Positions 8,394 through 17,500 of a DNA stretch of 64,000 nucleotides are shown piece by piece. Origin of the DNA: Lactobacillus agrestimuris (lineage in GTDB: Bacteria > Bacillota > Bacilli > Lactobacillales > Lactobacillaceae); NCBI RefSeq assembly GCF_943193025.1, contig NZ_CALPCQ010000008.1, positions 23,508 through 87,507 on the forward strand. Direction: 5' to 3'. The translations under genes and the position numbers were made by a program. Numbering within the stretch: the first letter of the stretch is position 1; each line of letters opens with the position of its first letter. The notes beneath the pieces are model-generated. The model had not been told where the DNA came from, did no database searches, and saw only the letters and a list, made by a program, of their open reading frames with translations.

Positions 8394-9503
8394 TTAAATT
8401 AAAGCACGACGAATACCTAAACCTATTTTATCAGGTGTATAAGTTTTTACGACACAACCTTCAGGAACTGTCACAAATCCAATACCACCAAACAATAGGT
8501 CACTCTTATATTTGGTCTTAAATTCTTGACCTTTTAATTCACCTAAATAATTTTCACCTGTTGGTGGTGTTAATAATTCACCAACATGATTTTTAAAGAA
8601 TTCATCGGCCTTTGCTGTTTTGGTTCTATGAAGTTTAACTCCACGAGCAACATAAACAGTAAAGCTTGTTGATTCACCCTTAACATAATCGATTCTACCA
8701 AGACCACCCAAAAAGATAGTATTGCCAGGCAATAATTGGAAAGTAGCTGGCTTTAATGGTTTCTTAGGTGAGACTATTTCCAAATCCTTGGGTTTCAAGC
8801 GAGTTGCAATCTGGCTATCACTCATAATTCCCGGTGTATCAACTAAAAAGTGGCCATTTTCAAGTGGAATCTCAATTCTATCAAGAGTTGTACCTGGAAA
8901 ACGTGAAGTGGTAATCAAATTCTTAATATCACCCATTTTGTCGATAATTGCGTTGATTAAAGTTGATTTACCGACATTAGTCATTCCAACAAAATAAACA
9001 TCACGATCTTGAGATGCCTTATTCAAGTATTCAATCAAATCATCTAAATATTTTTGTCTTGCAGCACTAATTAAGAAAATTTTCTTTGGATGGAGGCCCA
9101 TACGATTAGCTTCTTGTCTCATCCAATCTTTAATTTTACTTTGACGAGTGTTTAATGGAAAAAGGTCAAACTTATTTCCCACCAAAATGAATTCATTATC
9201 ACCAACAAATCTTTTAAGTGATGAAAGAAGTGAATTTGAAAAGTCGAATAAATCAACTACATTAACAATTAACGCTTTTTTACTTGAAAGTGAATTAAGC
9301 AAAGCTAAAAAGTCATCATTGTTGAGATCAACTGGCATTATTTCATTGTAATGACGCAAACGAAAACATCTTTGGCAATATACATCATCTGTATCACCAT
9401 TAATTGCCTTTTCAAGTGCACTAGCCGGTAAATACCCAGCTGCTTTGGGATCATCTGATTGAAGGATTGCACCACAACCTATACAAATAATTTCATCATC
9501 CAT
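8394..9503 (-). CDS. yqeH: Circularly permuted ribosome-assembly GTPase YqeH
   Basis: A 369-residue YqeH GTPase needed for 30S subunit assembly. It begins with a zinc-finger-like block (CIGCGAILQ...YCQRCFRLRHY). The GTPase motifs occur in permuted order: G4 (VGNKFDLFP), G5 (ISAARQK), G1 (GMTNVGKSTLINA), then G3 (DTPGI). Its C-terminal part is the YqeH-specific domain. The start overlaps the end of yqeG by 8 bases, so the two are translationally coupled, and nadD follows. Confidence 0.96.
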   Translation of the reverse strand: MDDEIICIGCGAILQSDDPKAAGYLPASALEKAINGDTDDVYCQRCFRLRHYNEIMPVDLNNDDFLALLNSLSSKKALIVNVVDLFDFSNSLLSSLKRFVGDNEFILVGNKFDLFPLNTRQSKIKDWMRQEANRMGLHPKKIFLISAARQKYLDDLIEYLNKASQDRDVYFVGMTNVGKSTLINAIIDKMGDIKNLITTSRFPGTTLDRIEIPLENGHFLVDTPGIMSDSQIATRLKPKDLEIVSPKKPLKPATFQLLPGNTIFLGGLGRIDYVKGESTSFTVYVARGVKLHRTKTAKADEFFKNHVGELLTPPTGENYLGELKGQEFKTKYKSDLLFGGIGFVTVPEGCVVKTYTPDKIGLGIRRALI

Positions 9504-10020
9504 TTTTCAAAGTCTCCTTAAAAGTAACTCGGTGTGAAATTGATAAGAAGAAAAAGATAATCTTTTCAAAGAAACGATTAATTCTTGTATTCCATTTATC
9601 GGTCTCAACCAGCGGCTTAACTAAAACTGATTCAACGCCCGCCAAATTAGCAGCCTGAATATCTGTAATTAGCTGATCACCAACCATCATAACTTGATCT
9701 TTCTTCAAATTAAGACGCTCACGTTCTGCATTAATTGCAAAAGGTAACGGTTTTCTAGCTTTTGCAACAAAAGCAATATGATATGGATCTAAAACTTTTC
9801 CAACTCTTTCTGCATTATTATTGGAAATAACCACTAATTTAATTCCAGCTGCAGCAAGACGTTGATTAAGTTTATCCATTTCTTTAGCAGTTTCAAATTT
9901 ATTCCATGCGAGCAAGGTATTATCTAAATCTGAAAATACTGCCTTAATGTTCATTTCATGCAATTTATCGGTATCTAAATGATAAATTGTATCAATCGTA
10001 TATTTGGGTCGAAATAACAT
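9496..10020 (-). CDS. yqeG: YqeG-family HAD-superfamily (IIIA) phosphatase
   Basis: A 174-residue HAD phosphatase. Motif I is FSDLDNTLLAWN with the nucleophile Asp, motif II is VVISNNN, the motif III Lys lies in ARKPLPFAI, and motif IV is MVGDQLITDI. The family resembles phosphatidylglycerophosphate phosphatase (GEP4/PgpP), so a role in phosphatidylglycerol synthesis is possible; this is inference. It is the first gene of the seven-gene operon. The start has AGGGAATGGGG upstream. Confidence 0.9.
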   Translation of the reverse strand: MLFRPKYTIDTIYHLDTDKLHEMNIKAVFSDLDNTLLAWNKFETAKEMDKLNQRLAAAGIKLVVISNNNAERVGKVLDPYHIAFVAKARKPLPFAINAERERLNLKKDQVMMVGDQLITDIQAANLAGVESVLVKPLVETDKWNTRINRFFEKIIFFFLSISHRVTFKETLKNG

Positions 10021-10092
10021 GCCCCATTCCCTTTCATTATTTATATTAATTTAATCTTATCAGAAAATTGCCCAAAATGATAAATTTAGGTA

Positions 10093-10118
10093 TAAAAAAA
10101 ACGCGCACATGACGCGTC
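10093..10118 (-). terminator. Intrinsic terminator after rplT
   Basis: A short GC-rich stem (ACGCG with CGCGT) is followed, reading leftward, by eight T residues, just past the rplT stop codon. Confidence 0.75.
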
Positions 10119-10124
10119 TTTTTA

Positions 10125-10481
10125 TTAGTTTAAAGCTTTTTTAGCAGTTTCAGCTAACTTAGCAAAAGTTTCTGAATCGTTGTAAGCAATATCAGCTAAC
10201 ATCTTACGGTTCATTTCAACACCAGCTAACTTCAAACCGTGCATTAACTTAGAGTAAGAAATGTCGTTTTGTCTTGCTGCTGCATTAATACGAGCAATCC
10301 ATAACTTTCTAAATTCGCTCTTACGCTTTCTACGGTCACGGAATGCGTACTTGTAGGAAACAAACAATTGAGTGCTTGCTGCCTTAAATTGCATATGCTT
10401 TGCGCCACGGTAACCCTTGGCAAGCTTCATAACCTTCTTACGACGTCTACGTGTTACTGTTCCACCTTTAACTCTTGGCAT
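10125..10481 (-). CDS. rplT: 50S ribosomal protein L20 (bL20)
   Basis: A 118-residue L20 that organises 23S rRNA early in 50S assembly. Recognised by [24 protein letters not shown], quoted here only in part ([16 protein letters not shown]), then [15 protein letters not shown] and [20 protein letters not shown]. It is the third gene of the infC operon. In Firmicutes L20 also binds the operon leader and represses its own operon, which is a likely function of the leader described at 11282-11420. Confidence 0.98.
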   Translation of the reverse strand: MPRVKGGTVTRRRRKKVMKLAKGYRGAKHMQFKAASTQLFVSYKYAFRDRRKRKSEFRKLWIARINAAARQNDISYSKLMHGLKLAGVEMNRKMLADIAYNDSETFAKLAETAKKALN

Positions 10482-10526
10482 CAGAAATTCCTCCTACTAT
10501 CGTTTTAACGTTTTTGAATTCTTTAA

Positions 10527-10727
10527 TTAACGCATTTGAGAAACCATCTGTTTGATGCGCTTCATATCGCTACGTGAAACCATAGCAGGCTTTCTCAAAT
10601 GACGACGTTGCTTCTTAGTCTTACCGTGGAAACGGTGACCAGTAAATGCGTGATGACGCTTCAAACCACCATTAGCAGTTCTCTTAAAACGCTTAGCAGA
10701 AGCGCGGTGTGTTCTCATTTTAGGCAT
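10527..10727 (-). CDS. rpmI: 50S ribosomal protein L35 (bL35)
   Basis: A 66-residue L35, recognised by [20 protein letters not shown] and the basic [20 protein letters not shown] block. The true start is the ATG at 10727, with GGAGG about eight bases upstream. A TTG two codons earlier is in frame but lies too close to the site. It is the middle gene of infC-rpmI-rplT, 20 bp after infC. Confidence 0.97.
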   Translation of the reverse strand: MPKMRTHRASAKRFKRTANGGLKRHHAFTGHRFHGKTKKQRRHLRKPAMVSRSDMKRIKQMVSQMR

Positions 10728-10747
10728 TTTCAAATTCCTCCAATTAA

Positions 10748-11281
10748 CTACTTACTTTTTTTGTCCTTATCACTCTTAGGTGCAAGCATTAAGAACATTG
10801 AACGACCTTCCATCTTAGGCTTGCTAGTTACTGTAGCAATATCTGAAGTAGCTTCAGCCATCTTTTCAAGTACTTGTTGACCTAATTCCTTATGAGTGAT
10901 TGCTCTACCTCTAAAGCGGATTGAAACACGAACTTTAGCGCCTTCTTTAGTAAGGAACTTTTGAACATGTTTCAACTTAGTATCAAAGTCGTTTCCTTCA
11001 ATAGTTGGACTTAAACGAATTTCTTTGACACTAACCGTCTTAGATTTCTTACGGGATTCTTTAAGCTTCTTCTGTTGTTCGAAGCGATATTTACCGTAAT
11101 CCATTATACGAGCTACTGGTGGCTTAGCGTTGGGTGAAATTAAGACTAAATCCAGACCTTCATCGCTTGCACGACGTAAAGCTTCGCTCTTAGTTACAAC
11201 ACCAACTTGCTCACCATCTGCATCAATTAAACGAACTTCGTTTGCACGAATTCTTTCGTTTAAAATTAAATTCCTTGGTAT
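10748..11281 (-). CDS. infC: Translation initiation factor IF-3, predicted AUA start
   Basis: IF-3 binds the 30S subunit, blocks premature 50S joining and proofreads the start codon. A frame opened at the first ATG (11104, [13 protein letters not shown]) would hold only 118 residues and lack the N-terminal domain. Reading on upstream in the same frame gives [20 protein letters not shown], then [19 protein letters not shown] and [12 protein letters not shown], which is the complete IF-3 N-terminal domain. The first residue of that block is an ATA codon at 11281-11279, and a perfect GGAGGTGA lies nine bases before it. No ATG, GTG or TTG lies suitably placed. The resulting 177 residues match normal IF-3 length. 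Rare AUU/AUC/AUA starts are the known basis of IF-3 autocontrol; the AUA choice here is read from sequence, not tested. Confidence 0.9.
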   Translation of the reverse strand: MPRNLILNERIRANEVRLIDADGEQVGVVTKSEALRRASDEGLDLVLISPNAKPPVARIMDYGKYRFEQQKKLKESRKKSKTVSVKEIRLSPTIEGNDFDTKLKHVQKFLTKEGAKVRVSIRFRGRAITHKELGQQVLEKMAEATSDIATVTSKPKMEGRSMFLMLAPKSDKDKKSK

Positions 11282-11420
11282 GACTCTTCACCTCCGTGTT
11301 AATTTGAGGACAAGAAAAAGGCGGGATAAGTAGCCCCGCCTTTAATCAACAGAAAATATCGATCAGCCTAGAGGTTAACTTAACTTAGGCGAGAAGCGGG
11401 CGCTTCTTCTTGTTCTCAAC
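11282..11420 (-). promoter_or_regulatory. L20-type leader of the infC-rpmI-rplT operon with attenuator
   Basis: About 140 bases of untranslated leader separate the promoter from infC. Near its 3' end GGCGGG (11325-11320 side) pairs with CCCGCC and is followed by five T residues, a full intrinsic terminator upstream of the coding region. Further upstream AGAAGCGCCCGCTTCT can form a second hairpin, and GTTAAGTTAAC repeats lie nearby. In Firmicutes this operon is controlled by L20 binding a leader that shifts between terminator and antiterminator. That mechanism is inferred from position and structure. Confidence 0.75.
11320..11340 (-). terminator. Attenuator hairpin in the infC leader
   Basis: The stem is GGCGGG with CCCGCC around a nine-base loop and is followed by TTTTTC on the leftward strand. 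It precedes the infC ribosome binding site, so it must be conditional. Confidence 0.8.
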
Positions 11421-11426
11421 TATGAT

Positions 11427-11455
11427 ATTATACCTGCTCATTCTGATAACGTCAA
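11427..11455 (-). promoter_or_regulatory. Consensus promoter of the infC operon
   Basis: Read leftward, TTGACG (11455-11450) and TATAAT (11432-11427) are separated by exactly 17 bases. It is the best sigma-A promoter match I found in the window. Confidence 0.85.
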
Positions 11456-11468
11456 GACAAATTAAAAG

Positions 11469-11507
11469 AAAAAGGAGATCACAATAATTTTGTGTGATCT
11501 CCTTTTC
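11469..11507 (-). terminator. Intrinsic terminator of the large surface protein gene
   Basis: AAAAGGAGATCACA pairs with TGTGATCTCCTTTT around a short AT loop. It stands just past the stop codon and upstream of the infC promoter. Confidence 0.85.
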
Positions 11508-11525
11508 TCATTTTACGCAATTTAG

Positions 11526-14500
11526 TTATTTTTCATCTTTTTTGCGGCGTTTAGCTCCTGCTAGACCTAATAAACTACCAATACTTGCAATTAATAATCC
11601 AAACATTCCAGCTGAATTAGTATTCGATTCACCAGTTTGTGGTAAACGTTTTGCTTTATCGGCAAGAGAATTCTCATTGGCGTTAGGAACTTGAATGCCA
11701 GCAGCATGAGCGTAAATATCTTCAGCATTAGGTTGAGCGGTATTGTCAGTACGTTTTTCAGGGGAAATAATATCAGAACCTGTATTTGCTGGACAATTTG
11801 GCTTAGAAGTTGCACTAGAAGCAGCACTACTTGCAACACTTGATGAAGATTCCGAAGTTGCGCTAGAAGCAGCACTTGATGATGATCCTTCGCTTGATGC
11901 TGAACTTGAAGCACTTGAGTCAGCTGATGATGAGCCTTCGCTTGATGCCGAACTTGAAGCGCTTGAATCAGCTGATGATGATCCCTCACTTGATGCTGAA
12001 CTTGAAGCGCCTGAGTCATCTGACGATGATCCTTCACTTGATGCTGAACTTAAGTTATCTTCTGCTTCACTCTTTGCTGCGCTTGCCTCACTATCAAAAT
12101 TAAAGGAATCACTGGCAGCACTTGAAGCAAGGTCGGCATGAGTTTTAGAAGTTTCTTCGTCAATAATTGCTTGACTTGCAGCTATTGAAGCAGCAGTCGC
12201 AGCACTGCTTGCAAGAGAAGCAGCACTTGAAGCTTCACTAGCAAGACTTTCAGCCATTGAAGCTTCACTAGCCTTGTAGGCACTATCAGCTTTACTTGCT
12301 AAATCACCAGCAATACTTGCTTGTTCACTAGCAATACTATTTTGTTCACTAGCCGTTGATCGTTGAGTTACAGCATCACTGGCAGCACTTGAAGATACAC
12401 TTGCGGCACTGCTTGCTACACTAGCTGCTGATTTAGCATTACTTGCGGCACTATTTGCTTTTTCGGCTGCACTAGCAACAACACTATTAGTTGGATGCTC
12501 ACTAGCTAAACTTGCTACATCGTCGGCATTACTTTGAGCTGAACTTGATTGACTTGCAGCAGTACTTGAAAGATCAGCTGCACTTTGACTGTAACTGCCA
12601 GCAGCACTGGCTGCACTGCTTGCTGCTGATTCAGCTGAACTTGTATTAGTATGTGCGTCAGCGGCACTACTTGCGGCTTGACTTGCTGAACTTGCAGCAA
12701 TTTCACCTCTAATTGCATCGCTAGCTTCACTCTTAGCCACTTCAGCTGTGCTACTTGCTTGACTAGCAATTTCAGCCATTGAACTTGCTACACTGGCAGC
12801 ACTACTTGCCACACTGGCATGACTTTGCGCTATGGATGCAGCAGTACTTGCAGCACTTTCTGCACTCTTAGCGGCACTGGCAGCGCTGCTTGCTTTAGCA
12901 GCTGCGCTACTTGCTACGCTTGTATCACCTGCAGATGCAGCACTTTCTGCTTCACTCTTGGCATTTGAAGCAAGATCGGCAGCATTCTTAGCTATTGCGT
13001 CAGCTGAACTTGCATTCTTGTATTCGTCACTTGCTAAACTTGCTGCTTCTGAAGCGGCACTAGTTGCACTTGAAGCAGCAGTCGCAGCACTCTTAGCAGT
13101 ACTTGCAGCATTTGATGCTTTGTCTGCAGCACTTGATACGAGTGAATTACTTGGATGGTCACTTGCCATTGAAGCTGCTTCGCTAGCTGTTTCACTAGCT
13201 TGACTTGCTGATGAACTTGCTGCACTTGTTGAGTCTGATGCAGCACTTTCATCTGAACTTGCTGACTTAGCGGCGCTACTTGCAATACTTGCATATGAAC
13301 TAGTTTGAATTGCTGAACTACTTGTAGCACTTGATGCACTCGATGCCTTATCTACAGCATCACTAGCTTGACTTAAGTTATCTTCTGCTTCACTCTTAGC
13401 AGCACTTGCTTCACTATCAAAATTAAATGCATCACGAGCAGCACTTGAAGCAAGCTCGGCATGAGTTTTAGCAGTTTCTTCGTCAATAATTGCTTGACTT
13501 GCAGCACTTGAAGCAGCAGTCGCAGCACTGCTTGCAAGAGAAGCAGCACTTGAAGCTTCACTAGCAAGACTTTCAGCCATTGAAGCTTCACTAGCCTTGT
13601 AGGCACTATCAGCCTTACTTGCTAAATCATCAGCATTACTTGCGGCTTCACTGGCAATACTATTTTGTTCACTGGCAGTAGAATGTTCAACAACTGCACT
13701 GCTTGCTGCAGTTGAAGATACTACTGCAGCACTACTTGCGGCACTGGCAGCTGACTTAGCGTTACTTGCAGCACTATTAGCCTTATCAGCGGCACTTGCT
13801 ACCACACTATTAGTTGGATGTTCACTAGCTAAGCTTGCTACATCATCTGCATTACTTTGAGCATCACTTACTTGACCAGTAGCTGTACTTGAAAGATCAG
13901 CAGCGCTTTGACTGTAACTTCCGGCAGCACTGGCTGCACTACTTGCGGCTGATTCATCTGAAGTGGCGTTTGTATGTGCATCAGCGGCATTACTTGCGGC
14001 TTGACTTGCGTTACTTGCAGCGATTTCACCTCTAATAGCATCGCTAGCTTCACTCTTGGCAATATCAGCTGTGCTGTTTGCTTGGCTTGCAATTTCGGCC
14101 ATTGAACTTGCAGCACTGGCGGCCTGACTGGCAATACTTGCAGCACTGCTTGCCCTTCTTGCAGCACTTTGAGCAGTACTTTCTGCACTCTTAGCTACAG
14201 CTGCTTCACTTCTAGCTACGCTTGCCGCACTACTTGCTATAGCAGTGTTACCATCAGCAGCAGCTGAATCAGCTGCACTTTTGGCTATATTTGCGGCATT
14301 AGCGGCACTACTTGCTAAATCATCAGCAACTTTTGCAGCATCATAAGCTTCACTAGCAATGCTACTTGCTGAATCTGCATTAGTTTTAGCTACATTTGCT
14401 GCACTAGCGGCACTACTTGCACGCTTTGCGGCACTATTAGCCTTGACTGCAGCGCTTGATACTAAGGAATTAGTTGGATGAGCATCAGACATTGAAGATA

Positions 14501-17500
14501 CTTCAGTAGCTGTATCACTAGCAGCACTTGCTTGACTGGCTGCTGAATTAGTATTTTCACTAGTTACAGTACTTGAGCTGTTCGCTTCCTTAGCTGAACT
14601 CGAAGCTTGACTTGCATAAGATTTAGTCTTTACAGCTGAAGAATCAGCGGCACTTGCGGCACCACTAGCAATTGCATCATCGACCACATTCTCCAAAATG
14701 TTATTAATTGCTTCACTCTTAGCGGCACTTGCTTGACTTTCAAAGTTCAAAGCATCTTGCGCATAGCTATTGAGAGTTGCAATTGATTTATTTGCTTCAC
14801 TTTCATCTACAAGAGCCTGACTGGCAGCACTTGAAGCTACTGCTTCAGCACTTTGTGCTGCACTATTAGCCGCACTAGCTACAGCAGCTAAACTGACAGC
14901 TGCACTTGCATTACTTGCCTTATATGCAACATCAGCAGCGCTAGCAGCACTATTGGCAAGTTTTGCTTGTTCACTTGCAATATGATCTTGGTCAGCAGCA
15001 ATTGAACGTTGAGTTGCGGCATCACTAGTAACTGAGCTTACATAAGATGCTAGACTTGCAGCACTACTTGCGGCTGAACTTGCAGCAGTTGCTGCACTTG
15101 AAGCTTTTGCGGCTGCGCTTGAAACTACTTCATTACTTGCATATTCACTTGCCATTGAGGCTACTTGATCGGCAATAGCCTTAGTATCTTCAGCAGTATG
15201 AGCAACTGAAGTAGATGCGCTATTTGCATTACTATTGTAATCTCTTGCTACACTAGCTGCGCTACTTGCAACTACTTCGTATGAGTTAACTGCAGTTGAG
15301 GCAGCAGAAGCAGATTTAGCAGCTTCACTGGCAGCACTGGCGGCACTTTCACCAACAATTGCTTCACTAGCTTCACTCTTAGCCACTTCTGCGTCGCTGG
15401 CTGCACTTGAGGCAATAGCTTGATATGAAGCAGCTTCACTGGCAGCACTTGAAGCGATTGAGTTAGCAAGGCTTGCAGCTTCACTAGCTACACTTGCGGC
15501 ACTTGAGGCTTTTGCGGCATCTGAGTTAGCAGTTGAAGCGACGCTGGCTGCACTACTTGCAGCACTAGCATTTCCTTCTTTAGCAAAACTTGCTGCATCA
15601 CTTGCGGCACTTGAGGCTTTTGCGGCTGCACTACTTGCAGTTTCACTGGCAGCATTTGCAGCCTCACTTTGAGTAGCAGCATCTTGAGCAGCTGAGCTTG
15701 CTACATCTGCGGCACTGCTTGCCCTAGTAGCGGCACTACTTGCAGCTTGGGAATCATTATTAGTTCTAGTTGCTGCACTACTTGCTAAGGAGTTGGTTGG
15801 GTGAGCACTAGCCATTGAAGCGACATCACTAGCGGTAGATGACGCTAAATCAGAGTTGATGCCTGCACTATTAGCATTATTTGAAGCTTTACTGTTTGCA
15901 TCAAGAGCTTCTGATGCACTTGATGAAACAGCAGTTGAAGTAGCAGCTGTACTTGCGGCACTCGATTGAGCTTGGCTAGCTTGACTTGCAGCATTACTTG
16001 CATAGCTTTCTGCTAAAATTGCTTGATCAGCATCACTGGCAGCAACTGAAGCCGCTACACTGGCTACCTTTGCAGCACTAGCATAAGAATCTGCAGCACT
16101 AGCTGCGCTAGATGCACTTTCAGAAGTCTTCTTAGCATCTGATAATAAACTTGCAGCAGTGCTTGCAGCTTCACTGGCAGCTTGACTAGCTACACTTGCT
16201 GCACTTGCAGCTGATTGAGCATTAGCGATATCACCTAAAGCGGCATAACTACTTGCGGCTGCACTAGCACTACTTGCAGCGCTGGCGGCACTACTTGCCT
16301 TAGTTGCTGCATTACTTGCAGCACTTGTTAATGAATCAGCAGTTGAAGCTAAATCTTTAGCTGATTGAGCTTGAGTAGCTGCATTACTTGCAGCTGTACT
16401 TGATACTCCAGCTAAACTCTTTGCACTACTTGCGGCACTAACTACAATTGGATTATCTGAGTAAGAAGTAAGATCAGTACCTAATGAATCTGCTTGACTT
16501 GCGGCACTTGAAGAATATGAATCAGCTTCACTTGCACTTGAGTCTGCAGCACTACTTGCAGTCTTAATATCACTGGCTGCACTATTAATGTCTGTTTGAG
16601 TTTGATCAGTATTTGTCTTGTCAGCAACTGCTCCTGAATTTGCTTGACTGGCAGCTAAACTTGCTGCACTAGCTTGTTCTACATTAGTTTGAGCTGCACT
16701 TAAGTAATCCACAATCTTGTTTGCTTCACTGGTAAGTGAAGTTTGAGCACTTGCAATTGAAGCTAATGCTGCATTAGCAGTTGATTGAGCTAAGCTTGCA
16801 GCAGTTGCAGCACTTTGAGCTTCACTGTTTGCCTGACTAGCCTTGGCAATTTGAGCTTGGGCTTGAGATGCAGCACTACTTGCTAGTGAAGTATCACCAG
16901 TTGCTTTTGCAGTATCCACAATAGCTGCGTAACTTGCAGCTGCACTAGCTGCAGTTGAAGCTGCAGTACTTGCGGCTGCCGCACTACTTGCTTGAAGAGC
17001 CGCGGTATTTGCAGCCGAACTTGCAAGATCACTATTATCTGCAATTACCTTAGCATAGCTATCTGCATTAGATTTAGCTGTTGTAGCTTTGGTTAAATTG
17101 TCAGCTACAACTTTATTATCCGCATTTGCACTTGACAAATTAGTGAGACTAGTTAAATCAGTTGCTGCGCTAGCAATTTCAGTATTTGCGCTAGATACAC
17201 TGTCCTTTGCACTTGAAGCTGCTGAACTTGTTACTGCTTGGTTAGATTGAGCATTACTGGTTGCGCTACTTGCCGCATTAGCTGAACTAGTTGCACTTGA
17301 TGCAGCACTTGTAGCAGCTTCTGACTTAAGATCAATGTAGGCAGATGCAGCGCTGGCATAAGCTAAATCAATATCAGCAACTGCTTGTTGAGCTCTTTGC
17401 GCATCAGATTCAGCAGTTGAAGCTGCAAGCTGAGCGGCAGCAGCACTACTGGTTACGGCATTTACCTCACTAGCATAAGATGCTAGCTGTTGAGGCAGAC

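Noticed and set aside
10748..11104. IF-3 starting at the ATG at 11104
   Set aside because: The protein would lose its whole N-terminal domain, while the domain is encoded in frame directly upstream behind a perfect ribosome binding site.
11743..15682. Several long open frames on both strands inside the surface protein gene (for example 11743-12141, 12832-13203, 13868-14188)
   Set aside because: They follow from the GCA/TCA/AGC-type codon repeats, give low-complexity Leu/Gln or Leu/Ala strings, and have no ribosome binding sites.
11878..15900. Repeats as a CRISPR array
   Set aside because: The units run on without unique spacers and all stay in the reading frame of one protein.
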